Assembly (NCBI GenBank): GCA_964428345.1
Contig: CAYRYD010000016.1
Span: forward strand, 1-64,000
Length of the DNA: 64,000 bases
Origin: JABDMH01 sp964428345
GTDB taxonomy: Bacteria; Bacteroidota; Bacteroidia; Chitinophagales; Saprospiraceae
Direction of reading: 5' to 3'
The notes beneath the pieces were generated by a model, which searched no databases, was not told where the DNA came from, and worked only from the letters and a program-made list of their open reading frames with translations. This document shows, piece after piece, positions 44,865 through 52,735 of the stretch. Within the stretch, counting starts at the first letter, position 1; the number at the start of each line of letters is the position of its first letter. The position numbers and the translations under genes are program-made.

Positions 44865-47234
44865 ATGATACAATGTAAAACATCCAAAGAAATAAGTGGC
44901 ATGGGTCATTCGATGAAGCGGAAAGAAGATGCCCGCTTCGTTCACGGGAAAGGCCATTATATCGACGATATCAAATTGCCCGGTATGCTGTATATGGACA
45001 TCGTACGGAGTCCCTATGCCTATGCTAAAATCAAGAACATCGATGCATCCAAGGCCCTTGCGATTCCGGGAGTAGTGGCCGTGGTGACCGGCAAAGATCT
45101 GGAACAATACAATCTGCACTGGATGCCGACACTGATGTCTGATACACAAATGGTGTTACCAACCGATACAGTCATGTATCAGGCCCAGGAAGTAGCGGCG
45201 GTGATTGCCACCGACCGGTACACTGCACGTGATGGCCGTGAAGCGGTAAGGGTGGAATACGAACCCATGACCCCGGTGATGGATCCCTTCAAATCGCTCG
45301 ATCCGGATGCTCCGGTGTTGCGCACCGACAAGAAAGGAAAAACCGACAACCACATCTGGCACTGGGAGGCTGGTGACAAAGAAAAGACGGAAGCAGTATT
45401 CAGGAACGCCGATGTAGTGGTGAAGCAACAAATGCACATACCAAGAATACATGTGTCATCCATTGAGACCTGTGGCTGTGTTGCAGATTATGACAAAGTC
45501 CAGAATCACCTGACCATGTACATGACGACTCAGGCTCCTCACGCTATCCGGACCGTCATAGCATTGGTAGCCGGACATGTTGGGCTTAGTGAGGAGAAAA
45601 TCAGAGTGGTATCGCCGGATATCGGAGGGGGTTTTGGAGGTAAGGTGCCGGTTTATCCCGGTTACGTGATCGCCATTGCGGTATCGTTTCTGACCGGAGT
45701 TCCGGTCAAGTGGATCGAAGATCGTAGCGAAAATCTCCAGGCCGATTCTTTTGCCAGGGATTATCATATTACCGCCGAGTTGGCTGGTACCAGGGAAGGG
45801 AAGATCCTCGCAACCCGGTTTAAAGTGCTTGCCGATCATGGATACACCGATGCCGCTGCCAACCCCTCCAAGTTTCCGACCGGCATGTTTTCGATCGGTA
45901 CCGGATCGTATGATTACGATACCGCCTTTATGGAAGCGGATGCCGTCTATACCAACAAGCCACCCGGAGGGGTCGCTTACCGCTGTTCATTCAGAGTTAC
46001 GGAAGCGGTGCATGCGATCGAGCGGATGGCCGACATTTATGCCATGGAAATCGGGAAAGATCCCGCTCAACTGCGCATGGAGAATTTCATCAAAAAGGAT
46101 CAGTTTCCATGGAAATCTCCAACCGGATGGATTTACGACAGTGGCGATTATCATGCAGGCCTGGAAAAGGCACTCAAAGCCATCGGCTATGATGATCTGA
46201 GGAAAGAACAACTGGAGCTGCGAAAGCAGGGGAAGCTGATGGGAATCGGCATCTCCACTTTTACCGAGATCGTTGGAGCCGGGCCTTCAAAAGATTTTGA
46301 TATCCTGGGCATCAAGATGTTTGACAGCGCTGAGATTCGGGTGCATCCGACTGGTAAAGCGATAGCCCGTTTTGGTACCAAATCCCAGGGGCAGGGCCAT
46401 GAGACTACCTATGCCCAGATCATTGCCGAAGAGCTGGGTATCCCGGCTGCTCACATTCAGGTGGAAGAAGGAGACACCGACACGGCACCGTATGGTCTTG
46501 GCACCTATGCCAGCCGGAGTACCCCCACCGCAGGAGCTGCTGCTGCGGTAGCGTCCCGAAAGTTGCGTGACAAAGCCCGTAAGATAGCGGCATACCTGCT
46601 CGAAGTGAGCGAAGATGATTTGGAATGGGAACCTGGGAAATTCTTCGTAAAGGGAGCACCGGATAAGGTCAAGACTATTCAGGAAATCGTATTTGCCGCC
46701 TATACCAATCATCCTCCAGGGATGGAGGCCGGCTTTGAAGCCACCCACTATTACGATCCTCCCAACCTTACTTTTCCTTCAGGGGCTTATATCTGTGTGG
46801 TGGATATCGATCCGGAAACCTGTGAAATCAAAGTACGTCGTTTTGTTGCGATAGATGATTGCGGTCACATCATCAATCCGATGATCGTCCAGGGGCAGGT
46901 ACACGGAGGATTGACTCAGGGAATAGCTCCGGCGATGTACGAAGAACTGATCTATGATGAAGCAGGCAACATCCTCAACGGTACATTGATGGATTATCTG
47001 GTTCCCACCGCCGTTGAATCGCCTCGCTGGGAAACCGGACACACAGTGACGCCTTCACCTCATCACCCGATTGGTGCCAAAGGAGTAGGAGAATCGCCGA
47101 CAGTTGGATCACCACCGGCCATCGTCAATGCCATTGTCGATGCCGTATCGCACCTGGGTATCAGGCATCTGGAAATTCCGGTTACCCCTTACAAGGTGTT
47201 CCGGGAACTGAAGAAAGTAGGATATTTTGATTAG
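44865..47234 (+). CDS. coxL: Form I aerobic carbon monoxide dehydrogenase, large (molybdenum-copper) subunit
   Basis: A 789-residue catalytic subunit that oxidises CO with water to CO2 at a Mo-Cu centre bound to molybdopterin cytosine dinucleotide. The diagnostic form I loop AYRCSFR lies at residues 371-377 (45975-45995), with copper-binding Cys374; related xanthine dehydrogenase-like form II proteins have AYRGAGR instead. The cofactor motif GGGFGGK is at 254-260, GQGHETTYAQI further on, and the catalytic-base region GAKGVGESP near the C-terminus. Length fits known CoxL (about 800). An intrinsic terminator 31 bp after the stop separates the structural genes from coxG. Confidence 0.95.
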   Translation: MIQCKTSKEISGMGHSMKRKEDARFVHGKGHYIDDIKLPGMLYMDIVRSPYAYAKIKNIDASKALAIPGVVAVVTGKDLEQYNLHWMPTLMSDTQMVLPTDTVMYQAQEVAAVIATDRYTARDGREAVRVEYEPMTPVMDPFKSLDPDAPVLRTDKKGKTDNHIWHWEAGDKEKTEAVFRNADVVVKQQMHIPRIHVSSIETCGCVADYDKVQNHLTMYMTTQAPHAIRTVIALVAGHVGLSEEKIRVVSPDIGGGFGGKVPVYPGYVIAIAVSFLTGVPVKWIEDRSENLQADSFARDYHITAELAGTREGKILATRFKVLADHGYTDAAANPSKFPTGMFSIGTGSYDYDTAFMEADAVYTNKPPGGVAYRCSFRVTEAVHAIERMADIYAMEIGKDPAQLRMENFIKKDQFPWKSPTGWIYDSGDYHAGLEKALKAIGYDDLRKEQLELRKQGKLMGIGISTFTEIVGAGPSKDFDILGIKMFDSAEIRVHPTGKAIARFGTKSQGQGHETTYAQIIAEELGIPAAHIQVEEGDTDTAPYGLGTYASRSTPTAGAAAAVASRKLRDKARKIAAYLLEVSEDDLEWEPGKFFVKGAPDKVKTIQEIVFAAYTNHPPGMEAGFEATHYYDPPNLTFPSGAYICVVDIDPETCEIKVRRFVAIDDCGHIINPMIVQGQVHGGLTQGIAPAMYEELIYDEAGNILNGTLMDYLVPTAVESPRWETGHTVTPSPHHPIGAKGVGESPTVGSPPAIVNAIVDAVSHLGIRHLEIPVTPYKVFRELKKVGYFD

Positions 47235-47265
47235 TATCTGAATTATAGAGAACGAATGATGAGCT

Positions 47266-47300
47266 CCAGGTGTAGTTTATTCTGCATCTGGACTTTTTTT
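47266..47300 (+). terminator. Intrinsic terminator between coxL and coxG
   Basis: CCAGGTGTAG (47266-47275) pairs with CTGCATCTGG (47282-47291) over all ten positions, two of them G-U, with a 6-base loop, and is followed by ACTTTTTTT. A TC/GA extension outside a single bulged C lengthens the stem. It would reduce read-through from coxMSL into the accessory genes. Confidence 0.8.
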
Positions 47301-47316
47301 ATCTAAATAGAATTTT

Positions 47317-47862
47317 ATGAATACTACTATTGAAAAGACATTTGAGGTATCCGAAGCCATTGACAAGGTCTGGCAAAATCTGGCCGATCCGATGCAGATT
47401 GTGACCTGTGTGCCGGGTGCTTCCATCACTGAAAAGATAGATGACAAAAACTACAAGGGTGAGGTTGAAACCAGATTTGGACCGGTCAAAGTTAAGTATG
47501 ACGGGCAGATCGAAATTGTCGAACTCGACGAAATCAACCATCGAATGGTGCTGAAAGGTAAAGGGCTGGACAGCAAGGGTAAAGGAAGTGCCGATCTGGA
47601 GATGACGGGCACCCTGAAGGAGGAAAATGGATTGACCAGGGTAAACTTTGTCATGAATATCGGACTTGTTGGCACGCTGGCCCAATTTGGTTCGCGCCTG
47701 ATCGGAGATGTGTCGGATCAGCTGCTCAAACAGTTTATCGAAAATTTTAAAGCCCAGCTTGCCGGTAAGGAAGTCGACAATACCATGTCGGCCGGAAGCA
47801 TGATCGGAAGCATTATGAAGGATAAGCTGGGCGGAATCTTTGGAGGTAAAAAGGAAGCCTGA
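47317..47862 (+). CDS. coxG: CoxG-type SRPBCC protein
   Basis: A 181-residue protein of the CoxG branch of the SRPBCC/START-like superfamily, with a hydrophobic ligand cavity. Family features are VWQNLADPMQIVTCVPGA, GEVETRFGPVKVKYDG and a C-terminal amphipathic tail (MIGSIMKDKLGGIFGG). In mycobacterial CODH, CoxG binds menaquinone and helps pass electrons from the enzyme to the respiratory chain; the same role is inferred here. Its start follows the terminator by 16 bp. Its stop overlaps the coxD start (TGATG). Confidence 0.9.
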   Translation: MNTTIEKTFEVSEAIDKVWQNLADPMQIVTCVPGASITEKIDDKNYKGEVETRFGPVKVKYDGQIEIVELDEINHRMVLKGKGLDSKGKGSADLEMTGTLKEENGLTRVNFVMNIGLVGTLAQFGSRLIGDVSDQLLKQFIENFKAQLAGKEVDNTMSAGSMIGSIMKDKLGGIFGGKKEA

Positions 47863-48710
47863 TGGTCCAACACCCTCTTGATTTGATACCGGCACTTGAT
47901 CGGCTTGGATATGTGGTCGATGAAGAGCTGGCCACAGTTCTGTATATCATGTTGAAGTTGGAGAAACCCCTGCTGCTCGAAGGAGAGCCGGGAGTTGGTA
48001 AGACTGAAGTTGCCAATATACTGGCTTCGTACCTGAAAACGGATCTGATCCGGCTGCAATGTTACGAAGGTCTGGATGTGCATCATGCCATCTATGAGTG
48101 GAACTATCAAAAGCAACTGTTGGCAATAAAGCTTCAGGAACAATCATCGCTTTCCCTAAAGGAGAAGGAATCGATCATCTTCGGAGAGCAATACCTGATG
48201 CAACGGCCCTTGCTCCAGGCCATATCGGCCGATAAACCTGTGGTATTACTGATCGATGAAATCGATAGGGCAGATGAAGAATTTGAAGCATTTCTCCTGG
48301 AAGTTTTATCGGCTTTTCAAATCAGTATCCCGGAAATTGGTACGATCCGGGCAAAGCACAAACCATTGGTCATTCTGACCTCCAATCGTACCCGCGATCT
48401 GAGCGATGCCTTAAAGAGGCGGTGTCTCTATTATTGGGTACCCTATCCGACTCCGGAGAAAGAATTAAAAATCATTAAGAAGCATCTGCCTGGAATTGAA
48501 GATCAGTTGGCGGCAACGATTATCGGGTACGTGCAGCAAATGCGCACCTTAAAACTGGATAAAATTCCAGGAGTAGCAGAAACCATCGATTGGGCAAAAG
48601 GTGTTATGGCACTTGATACCGATGATGTAACCGATGCGCTGTCCTGTGTTGTCAAGTCCAACCAGGACGAGACTACGGTAAGGGAGGTATTATTTACGAA
48701 TGAACAATAG
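47862..48710 (+). CDS. coxD: MoxR-type AAA+ ATPase, CODH maturation
   Basis: A 282-residue AAA+ ATPase of the MoxR group. Walker A is GEPGVGKT (41-48), Walker B is VVLLIDEIDRADEEFEAF, sensor 1 is VILTSNRTRDLSDALKRR. In Oligotropha, CoxD is a membrane-associated chaperone needed to build the Cu-S-Mo centre, working with the VWA protein CoxE. It is translationally coupled to coxG by a one-base overlap, and coxE begins 58 bp downstream. Confidence 0.93.
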   Translation: MVQHPLDLIPALDRLGYVVDEELATVLYIMLKLEKPLLLEGEPGVGKTEVANILASYLKTDLIRLQCYEGLDVHHAIYEWNYQKQLLAIKLQEQSSLSLKEKESIIFGEQYLMQRPLLQAISADKPVVLLIDEIDRADEEFEAFLLEVLSAFQISIPEIGTIRAKHKPLVILTSNRTRDLSDALKRRCLYYWVPYPTPEKELKIIKKHLPGIEDQLAATIIGYVQQMRTLKLDKIPGVAETIDWAKGVMALDTDDVTDALSCVVKSNQDETTVREVLFTNEQ

Positions 48711-48768
48711 CTGCAACCTGATCGGCCAGAGCCTGGTTAATATTTATAAATACAAATAAAGATAGCGG

Positions 48769-49902
48769 ATGTCGCACTACACCGATTATGCAACCTTCAG
48801 TGAGGCATTTGTGGGTTTTTCCCAAGATGCCAAAGCAGAAGGTTTGAAGATTGGTATTGATGAAACAGCTCAAAGTCTCCTCGTTGGCCTTTCCGGATTA
48901 TGGGGAGACACCCCCTTTTTTCAATATGCGCTGGCTTCGATTTTCTGCAGTAATCCGGAAGACCGGCCGGTTTTTGATGCGGTTTTTCACCGTTTCTGGG
49001 ATCTTGCCGGTAGCAGGTATAGCTACCAGGCCCGGTTTCAGAATCAAAGCAATCTCAGGAAGAAAACCCGGGCGACCCTGGTGATGTTGGGACAACAGTC
49101 CGGCAAGGAGGAAGGCACCCACCAAACCAAGACCACCAGCGGTGCCAACAGCAGGGAGACATTGCGCAAGACTGATTTTTCATTGATCTCACAAGCGGAT
49201 GAGAAGTCCTTAAATGCTCTTTGCGATCAGCTGGTGAGGGAGATGACCCTGCGGCTTCGCAGAAAATTTAAAAAAGGAAAACAGGGTCAGCTTGATATGG
49301 CGCGCACGATCAGAGGCGGCATCTCCCGTGGTGGTCATTTCTTTGATCTGTATCAGAAGGAACGAAAGAAGGAGAAATTGCGGTTGGTGCTGATGCTGGA
49401 TGTCAGTGGATCGATGGATAAATACTCCTTTTATTTATTGCGCTTCATCTGGTTGCTCCGTCAGCATTTTTCCCATATTGAAGCCTTTACCTTTAGTACC
49501 CGATTGCTCAGGATTACCGGGCACTTGCAGCACAAGTCATTGCAATTTACCCTCAGTGCGTTGGGTATGGAAGCCAATCACTGGTCCAGTGGTACTAAAA
49601 TCGGAGATTGCCTTTCAGAATTTATGGATAAGTATGGAAAAAGGGTTTTAAATGGCCGATCGATGATGATTGTGCTCAGTGATGGATTGGATACCGGTGA
49701 ACCCGGACAATTAGCCACACAGCTTTCCCGGATTCGGATGAAGACAAACCGTCTGGTCTGGCTTAATCCGCTGAAGGGATCAGAGCAGTACCAACCCATA
49801 CAGCGAGGAATGAAAGTCGCCCTGCCTTATTTGGATGACTTTCAGCCGGGACACAATCTGGAAAGTTTATTAACCTTGGAAAATATCATCGCCAATGCAT
49901 AA
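48769..49902 (+). CDS. coxE: VWA-domain protein, CODH maturation
   Basis: A 377-residue CoxE-like protein. The N-terminal half is helical; the C-terminal half is a von Willebrand factor A domain with the metal-binding MIDAS motif DVSGSMD at 211-217, later T in SSGTKIGDCL and D in VLSDGLDTG. MoxR-VWA pairs act together as a remodelling machine. It is the expected partner of CoxD in cofactor assembly. It overlaps the XdhC-YHS gene by 8 bp. Confidence 0.93.
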   Translation: MSHYTDYATFSEAFVGFSQDAKAEGLKIGIDETAQSLLVGLSGLWGDTPFFQYALASIFCSNPEDRPVFDAVFHRFWDLAGSRYSYQARFQNQSNLRKKTRATLVMLGQQSGKEEGTHQTKTTSGANSRETLRKTDFSLISQADEKSLNALCDQLVREMTLRLRRKFKKGKQGQLDMARTIRGGISRGGHFFDLYQKERKKEKLRLVLMLDVSGSMDKYSFYLLRFIWLLRQHFSHIEAFTFSTRLLRITGHLQHKSLQFTLSALGMEANHWSSGTKIGDCLSEFMDKYGKRVLNGRSMMIVLSDGLDTGEPGQLATQLSRIRMKTNRLVWLNPLKGSEQYQPIQRGMKVALPYLDDFQPGHNLESLLTLENIIANA

Positions 49903-50869
49903 CAAGCAACTGGAACTCCTTAACAAGCTGAATAATGAGCGTAAGACCTACGCAAAGGCCATGGTAGTGCGAAGGCAGTTGCCATCTTCCGGTAAGCCCG
50001 GAGATTTTGCCATCATCCTGCCCAATGGCGAGATGCATGGTTGGGTAGGCGGAGGATGTACCCGCGGCATTGTGCTGAAGGAAGCTCTCCTGGCTATTTC
50101 CGAAGGCAGGTCCCGTTTTGTCCGGATCAGTCCTGAGGCAGAACATGATGAAATGCCGAATACCAAACTCTACCGGATGACCTGCCAGAGTGGTGGATCG
50201 GTTGATCTTTACATTGAGCCGGTATTGCCAAGACCACAGATGGTGATATTCGGGCAATCGCACATTGGGATCGCTCTCGCAAAGCTCTGTATGGCAATGG
50301 ATTACAAGGTGGTTGTAGTGCATCAGGATGCGGACCGGTCAAATTATGGTGACTTGCAGAATCTCACGATTGTCCCTTCCCTGGACGTGTCCGATCTAAC
50401 CCAAAACAGCTACCTCATCGTCTGTACCCAGGGCCAGGGAGATGAACAGGCGTTGGAAATGGCGATTCAAACCGGTAATGACTTTATTGCTTTTGTATCC
50501 AGCCGGAAGAAAGCCCATGCGATCTTTAATACCCTGCGTTCCAGGGGCGTCACTTTTGAGCAATTAAAAAAGATCAGAACTCCGGCTGGTCTGGACATCG
50601 GAGCCAAATTACCCGAAGAGGTAGCGATCAGTATTTTGGCTCAGATCATCGAAGACATTCGTAAACCGGATGCAGCACCGGAGCCGGCTGTTTCAACACC
50701 AGCACCGACCTTAAACGTCGAAGAATATTACATCAACCCGGTTTGCAACATTCCCATTCATAAAGCCACCGCCCGCCATGTACTTTCATACCATGGAGAG
50801 AAGGTTTATTTCTGTTGCGACGGATGCAAAGTCAAGTTTGAAGCCGATCCGGAAAAATATCTGGCCTGA
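49895..50869 (+). CDS. coxF: XdhC/CoxF-type maturation factor fused to a YHS metal-binding domain
   Basis: A 324-residue protein. The XdhC_CoxI part (about 1-110) includes GWVGGGCTRGIV with its conserved Cys. The XdhC_C Rossmann part (about 112-255) has VIFGQSHIGIALAKL. XdhC/CoxF proteins carry and sulfurate the molybdenum cofactor before insertion. A Pro/Ala linker then leads to a C-terminal YHS domain (about 273-324) with Cys in NPVCNIPI and FCCDGCKVKFE, a metal-binding, TRASH-like fold. As the form I active site needs copper, the fused domain may handle copper; that is inference. It overlaps coxE and is the last gene of the locus. Confidence 0.88.
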   Translation: MHNKQLELLNKLNNERKTYAKAMVVRRQLPSSGKPGDFAIILPNGEMHGWVGGGCTRGIVLKEALLAISEGRSRFVRISPEAEHDEMPNTKLYRMTCQSGGSVDLYIEPVLPRPQMVIFGQSHIGIALAKLCMAMDYKVVVVHQDADRSNYGDLQNLTIVPSLDVSDLTQNSYLIVCTQGQGDEQALEMAIQTGNDFIAFVSSRKKAHAIFNTLRSRGVTFEQLKKIRTPAGLDIGAKLPEEVAISILAQIIEDIRKPDAAPEPAVSTPAPTLNVEEYYINPVCNIPIHKATARHVLSYHGEKVYFCCDGCKVKFEADPEKYLA

Positions 50870-50888
50870 TTCCATGCCGCGGGCACAT

Positions 50889-51593
50889 TCAGGAATTGGT
50901 GTCAATGGATATCAGTGAATCGTCGAAAACAGCGATCACCTGATCGCCCGGAGATGGTCTGATGAGCGAAGAGCCGGTGAAGATTCCAAAGGAAGGGAGC
51001 AATGCCTGGTGGGCTCCGAAATAGAAAGCCGGGAGGGTCAGTGACTGCAAACCGGAACCGTTCAGACGAATGGCGGGATGAAGATGTCCGGATATATGGT
51101 AGAGACCTGGTAATTCAGCAGGATAGTGCGAAAAATGAAAGCCGGCAACCGAAAGACCATCTGGTAATAACTGTACATCATTGCGGAAAAAGAGGTCATT
51201 ATCAATGATATCGTGATTGCCAGGAATCAACAAAAACCGGATATGGCTGAAGGTGTGTCGCAAAACGCAAAAGTTTTGCCAATCCTGGTTGTATTCGCTG
51301 TGAAACAGGTCACCCAGCATCAGGAGATCCGTCGGTTGAAATTCCAACAATAAACCTGACAGTCTTTCATAATTATCGAGCAATGCATCTTTGGGCAGGT
51401 AAATGCCATGATTGCGGAAATGTTGGATTTTGCCGAGATGCAGATCGGTGACAATGAGGATTGACCGCTCAGGCCAGTATGTTGCCCGGTAAGGATGAAG
51501 GACGAACACTGTGTTCATTACTCCGATCTTCATCAGGGTGTTTTCTTCTTTCGGGAGACTGGGCATAGATTCAGATAGTACGATATTGAACAT
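50889..51593 (-). CDS. pdeM: Ligase-associated DNA damage response endonuclease/phosphoesterase PdeM
   Basis: A calcineurin-like metallophosphoesterase of up to 234 residues. All metal motifs are present: DLHLGK (50-55), GDLFHS (94-99), GNHD (125-128) and SGHLHP (168-173). The PdeM group accompanies the bacterial ATP-dependent ligase, exonuclease and helicase. Several starts are possible (51593, 51566, 51533 or 51518); the later ones fit the family, since MNTVFVLHPYRATYW resembles its usual N-terminus. Here it is cut off from its partners by the CODH locus, on which it converges with a 19-bp gap. Confidence 0.9.
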   Translation of the reverse strand: MFNIVLSESMPSLPKEENTLMKIGVMNTVFVLHPYRATYWPERSILIVTDLHLGKIQHFRNHGIYLPKDALLDNYERLSGLLLEFQPTDLLMLGDLFHSEYNQDWQNFCVLRHTFSHIRFLLIPGNHDIIDNDLFFRNDVQLLPDGLSVAGFHFSHYPAELPGLYHISGHLHPAIRLNGSGLQSLTLPAFYFGAHQALLPSFGIFTGSSLIRPSPGDQVIAVFDDSLISIDTNS

Positions 51594-51680
51594 ACAAAGG
51601 GAGGTTGATGAAGTAAACCGGTACTAATCTTGGCATAATCTCAAAGATTTTCAATTTTTTTGGGCTAATTTAGCCGGCCA

Positions 51681-52286
51681 ATGGAAAACAAGGACGTACA
51701 TACGGATCGCGATGAACTTTTTGAAAAAGAGTTATTACCCCATGTCGATGCCTTAACCACCTTTGCCTATCACCTCACTTATCATGAAGAAGATGCCAAG
51801 GATCTGGTGCAGGAGACTTTCATGAAAGCTTACCGGGCCTTGAATTCCTACGTAGAGGGAACGAATGCCAAGGCCTGGTTGTTTAAAATCCTGAAGAACG
51901 CATACATCAACCAATATCGGAAGAAAAGCCGGCGACCGACAAAGGTTGATTTTGAAGAATTTGTTGGTTATCAGGATAAGGAAGATAGCAATATAGCCGA
52001 GTACCAGGATCTGCGGAGTGAGATTTTTGAAAATCTCCTCGGAGATGAGGTGACGGTTGCTATCAACTCGTTGCCTATTGATTTTCGCACCGTGATCCTG
52101 CTTTGTGATGTCGAAGGATTCACTTATGAAGAGATCGCCAAAATCATCGATATTCCTATTGGGACAGTGAGATCCCGACTACACCGGGCCCGGAATATGC
52201 TGAAAGATAAACTCAAGCAATATGCGGAATCCCTGGGCTTTCAGGATAAAAGAGGGAGAAATGGTAAGGATGATGAAAGTGAATAA
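51681..52286 (+). CDS. ECF-type RNA polymerase sigma factor
   Basis: A 201-residue sigma-70 family factor with only regions 2 and 4. Region 2 (about 25-90) has DLVQETFMKAYRAL and AWLFKILKNAYINQYRKK. Region 4 (about 130-185) has LPIDFRTVILLCDVEGFTYEEIAKIIDIPIGTVRSRLHRAR. It redirects RNA polymerase to its own promoters in response to a signal. A small protein gene 73 bp downstream may be its antagonist. A TAATTTAG sequence just upstream (51665-51672) resembles a -7 box. Confidence 0.92.
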   Translation: MENKDVHTDRDELFEKELLPHVDALTTFAYHLTYHEEDAKDLVQETFMKAYRALNSYVEGTNAKAWLFKILKNAYINQYRKKSRRPTKVDFEEFVGYQDKEDSNIAEYQDLRSEIFENLLGDEVTVAINSLPIDFRTVILLCDVEGFTYEEIAKIIDIPIGTVRSRLHRARNMLKDKLKQYAESLGFQDKRGRNGKDDESE

Positions 52287-52359
52287 AGAAAAGTTTATTA
52301 ATTTTTACAGCCCGATAATCTGTTGATGAATTAATTATAAACGAGAAAAAACCTGTGTC

Positions 52360-52599
52360 ATGCGTGCTCCCAACGATTTCAAAGATTTTAGACAAAAAGT
52401 AGATCTGATGCTCGACAAGGCATTATCGAAGGAAGTAGAAGAGGAAGTCATGAATAAAATCAAAGAAAACCCGGATTATGAACGCTTGCTGACAAACGAA
52501 CGCAATTTCAGAGATTTTGTCCGGGGTAATGTGATCCGACCAAAAGTAACCCCTGAATTCATCCAAAGTATTAAAGATAAGGTCAGAATTCAACATTAG
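52360..52599 (+). CDS. Putative cysteine-less anti-sigma factor
   Basis: A 79-residue soluble protein that I place by context and weak pattern. The arrangement MLDKALSKEVEEEVMNKIKENPDYERLLTNE followed by a second helix and TPEFIQSIKDKVR follows the layout of short zinc anti-sigma (ZAS) proteins encoded after ECF sigma factors, in which EHL..C..C precedes the YxxExxF helix and SPELxxxIRxxI ends the protein. The zinc-binding His and Cys residues are absent. If the assignment holds, it would bind sigma without redox-sensitive zinc. Confidence 0.65.
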   Translation: MRAPNDFKDFRQKVDLMLDKALSKEVEEEVMNKIKENPDYERLLTNERNFRDFVRGNVIRPKVTPEFIQSIKDKVRIQH

Positions 52600-52735
52600 C
52601 TGACTTCTATACTGCCATCGGGAGGGAGAGGTCCAAACTTTCCCAGGTACTTTATTTTCGAATACTAAAGCTATTTAACGACTTTCCCCGTATCAGCCGC
52701 AGGGCAGATTCCGGGGCTTAAATGCGTCATATTAT

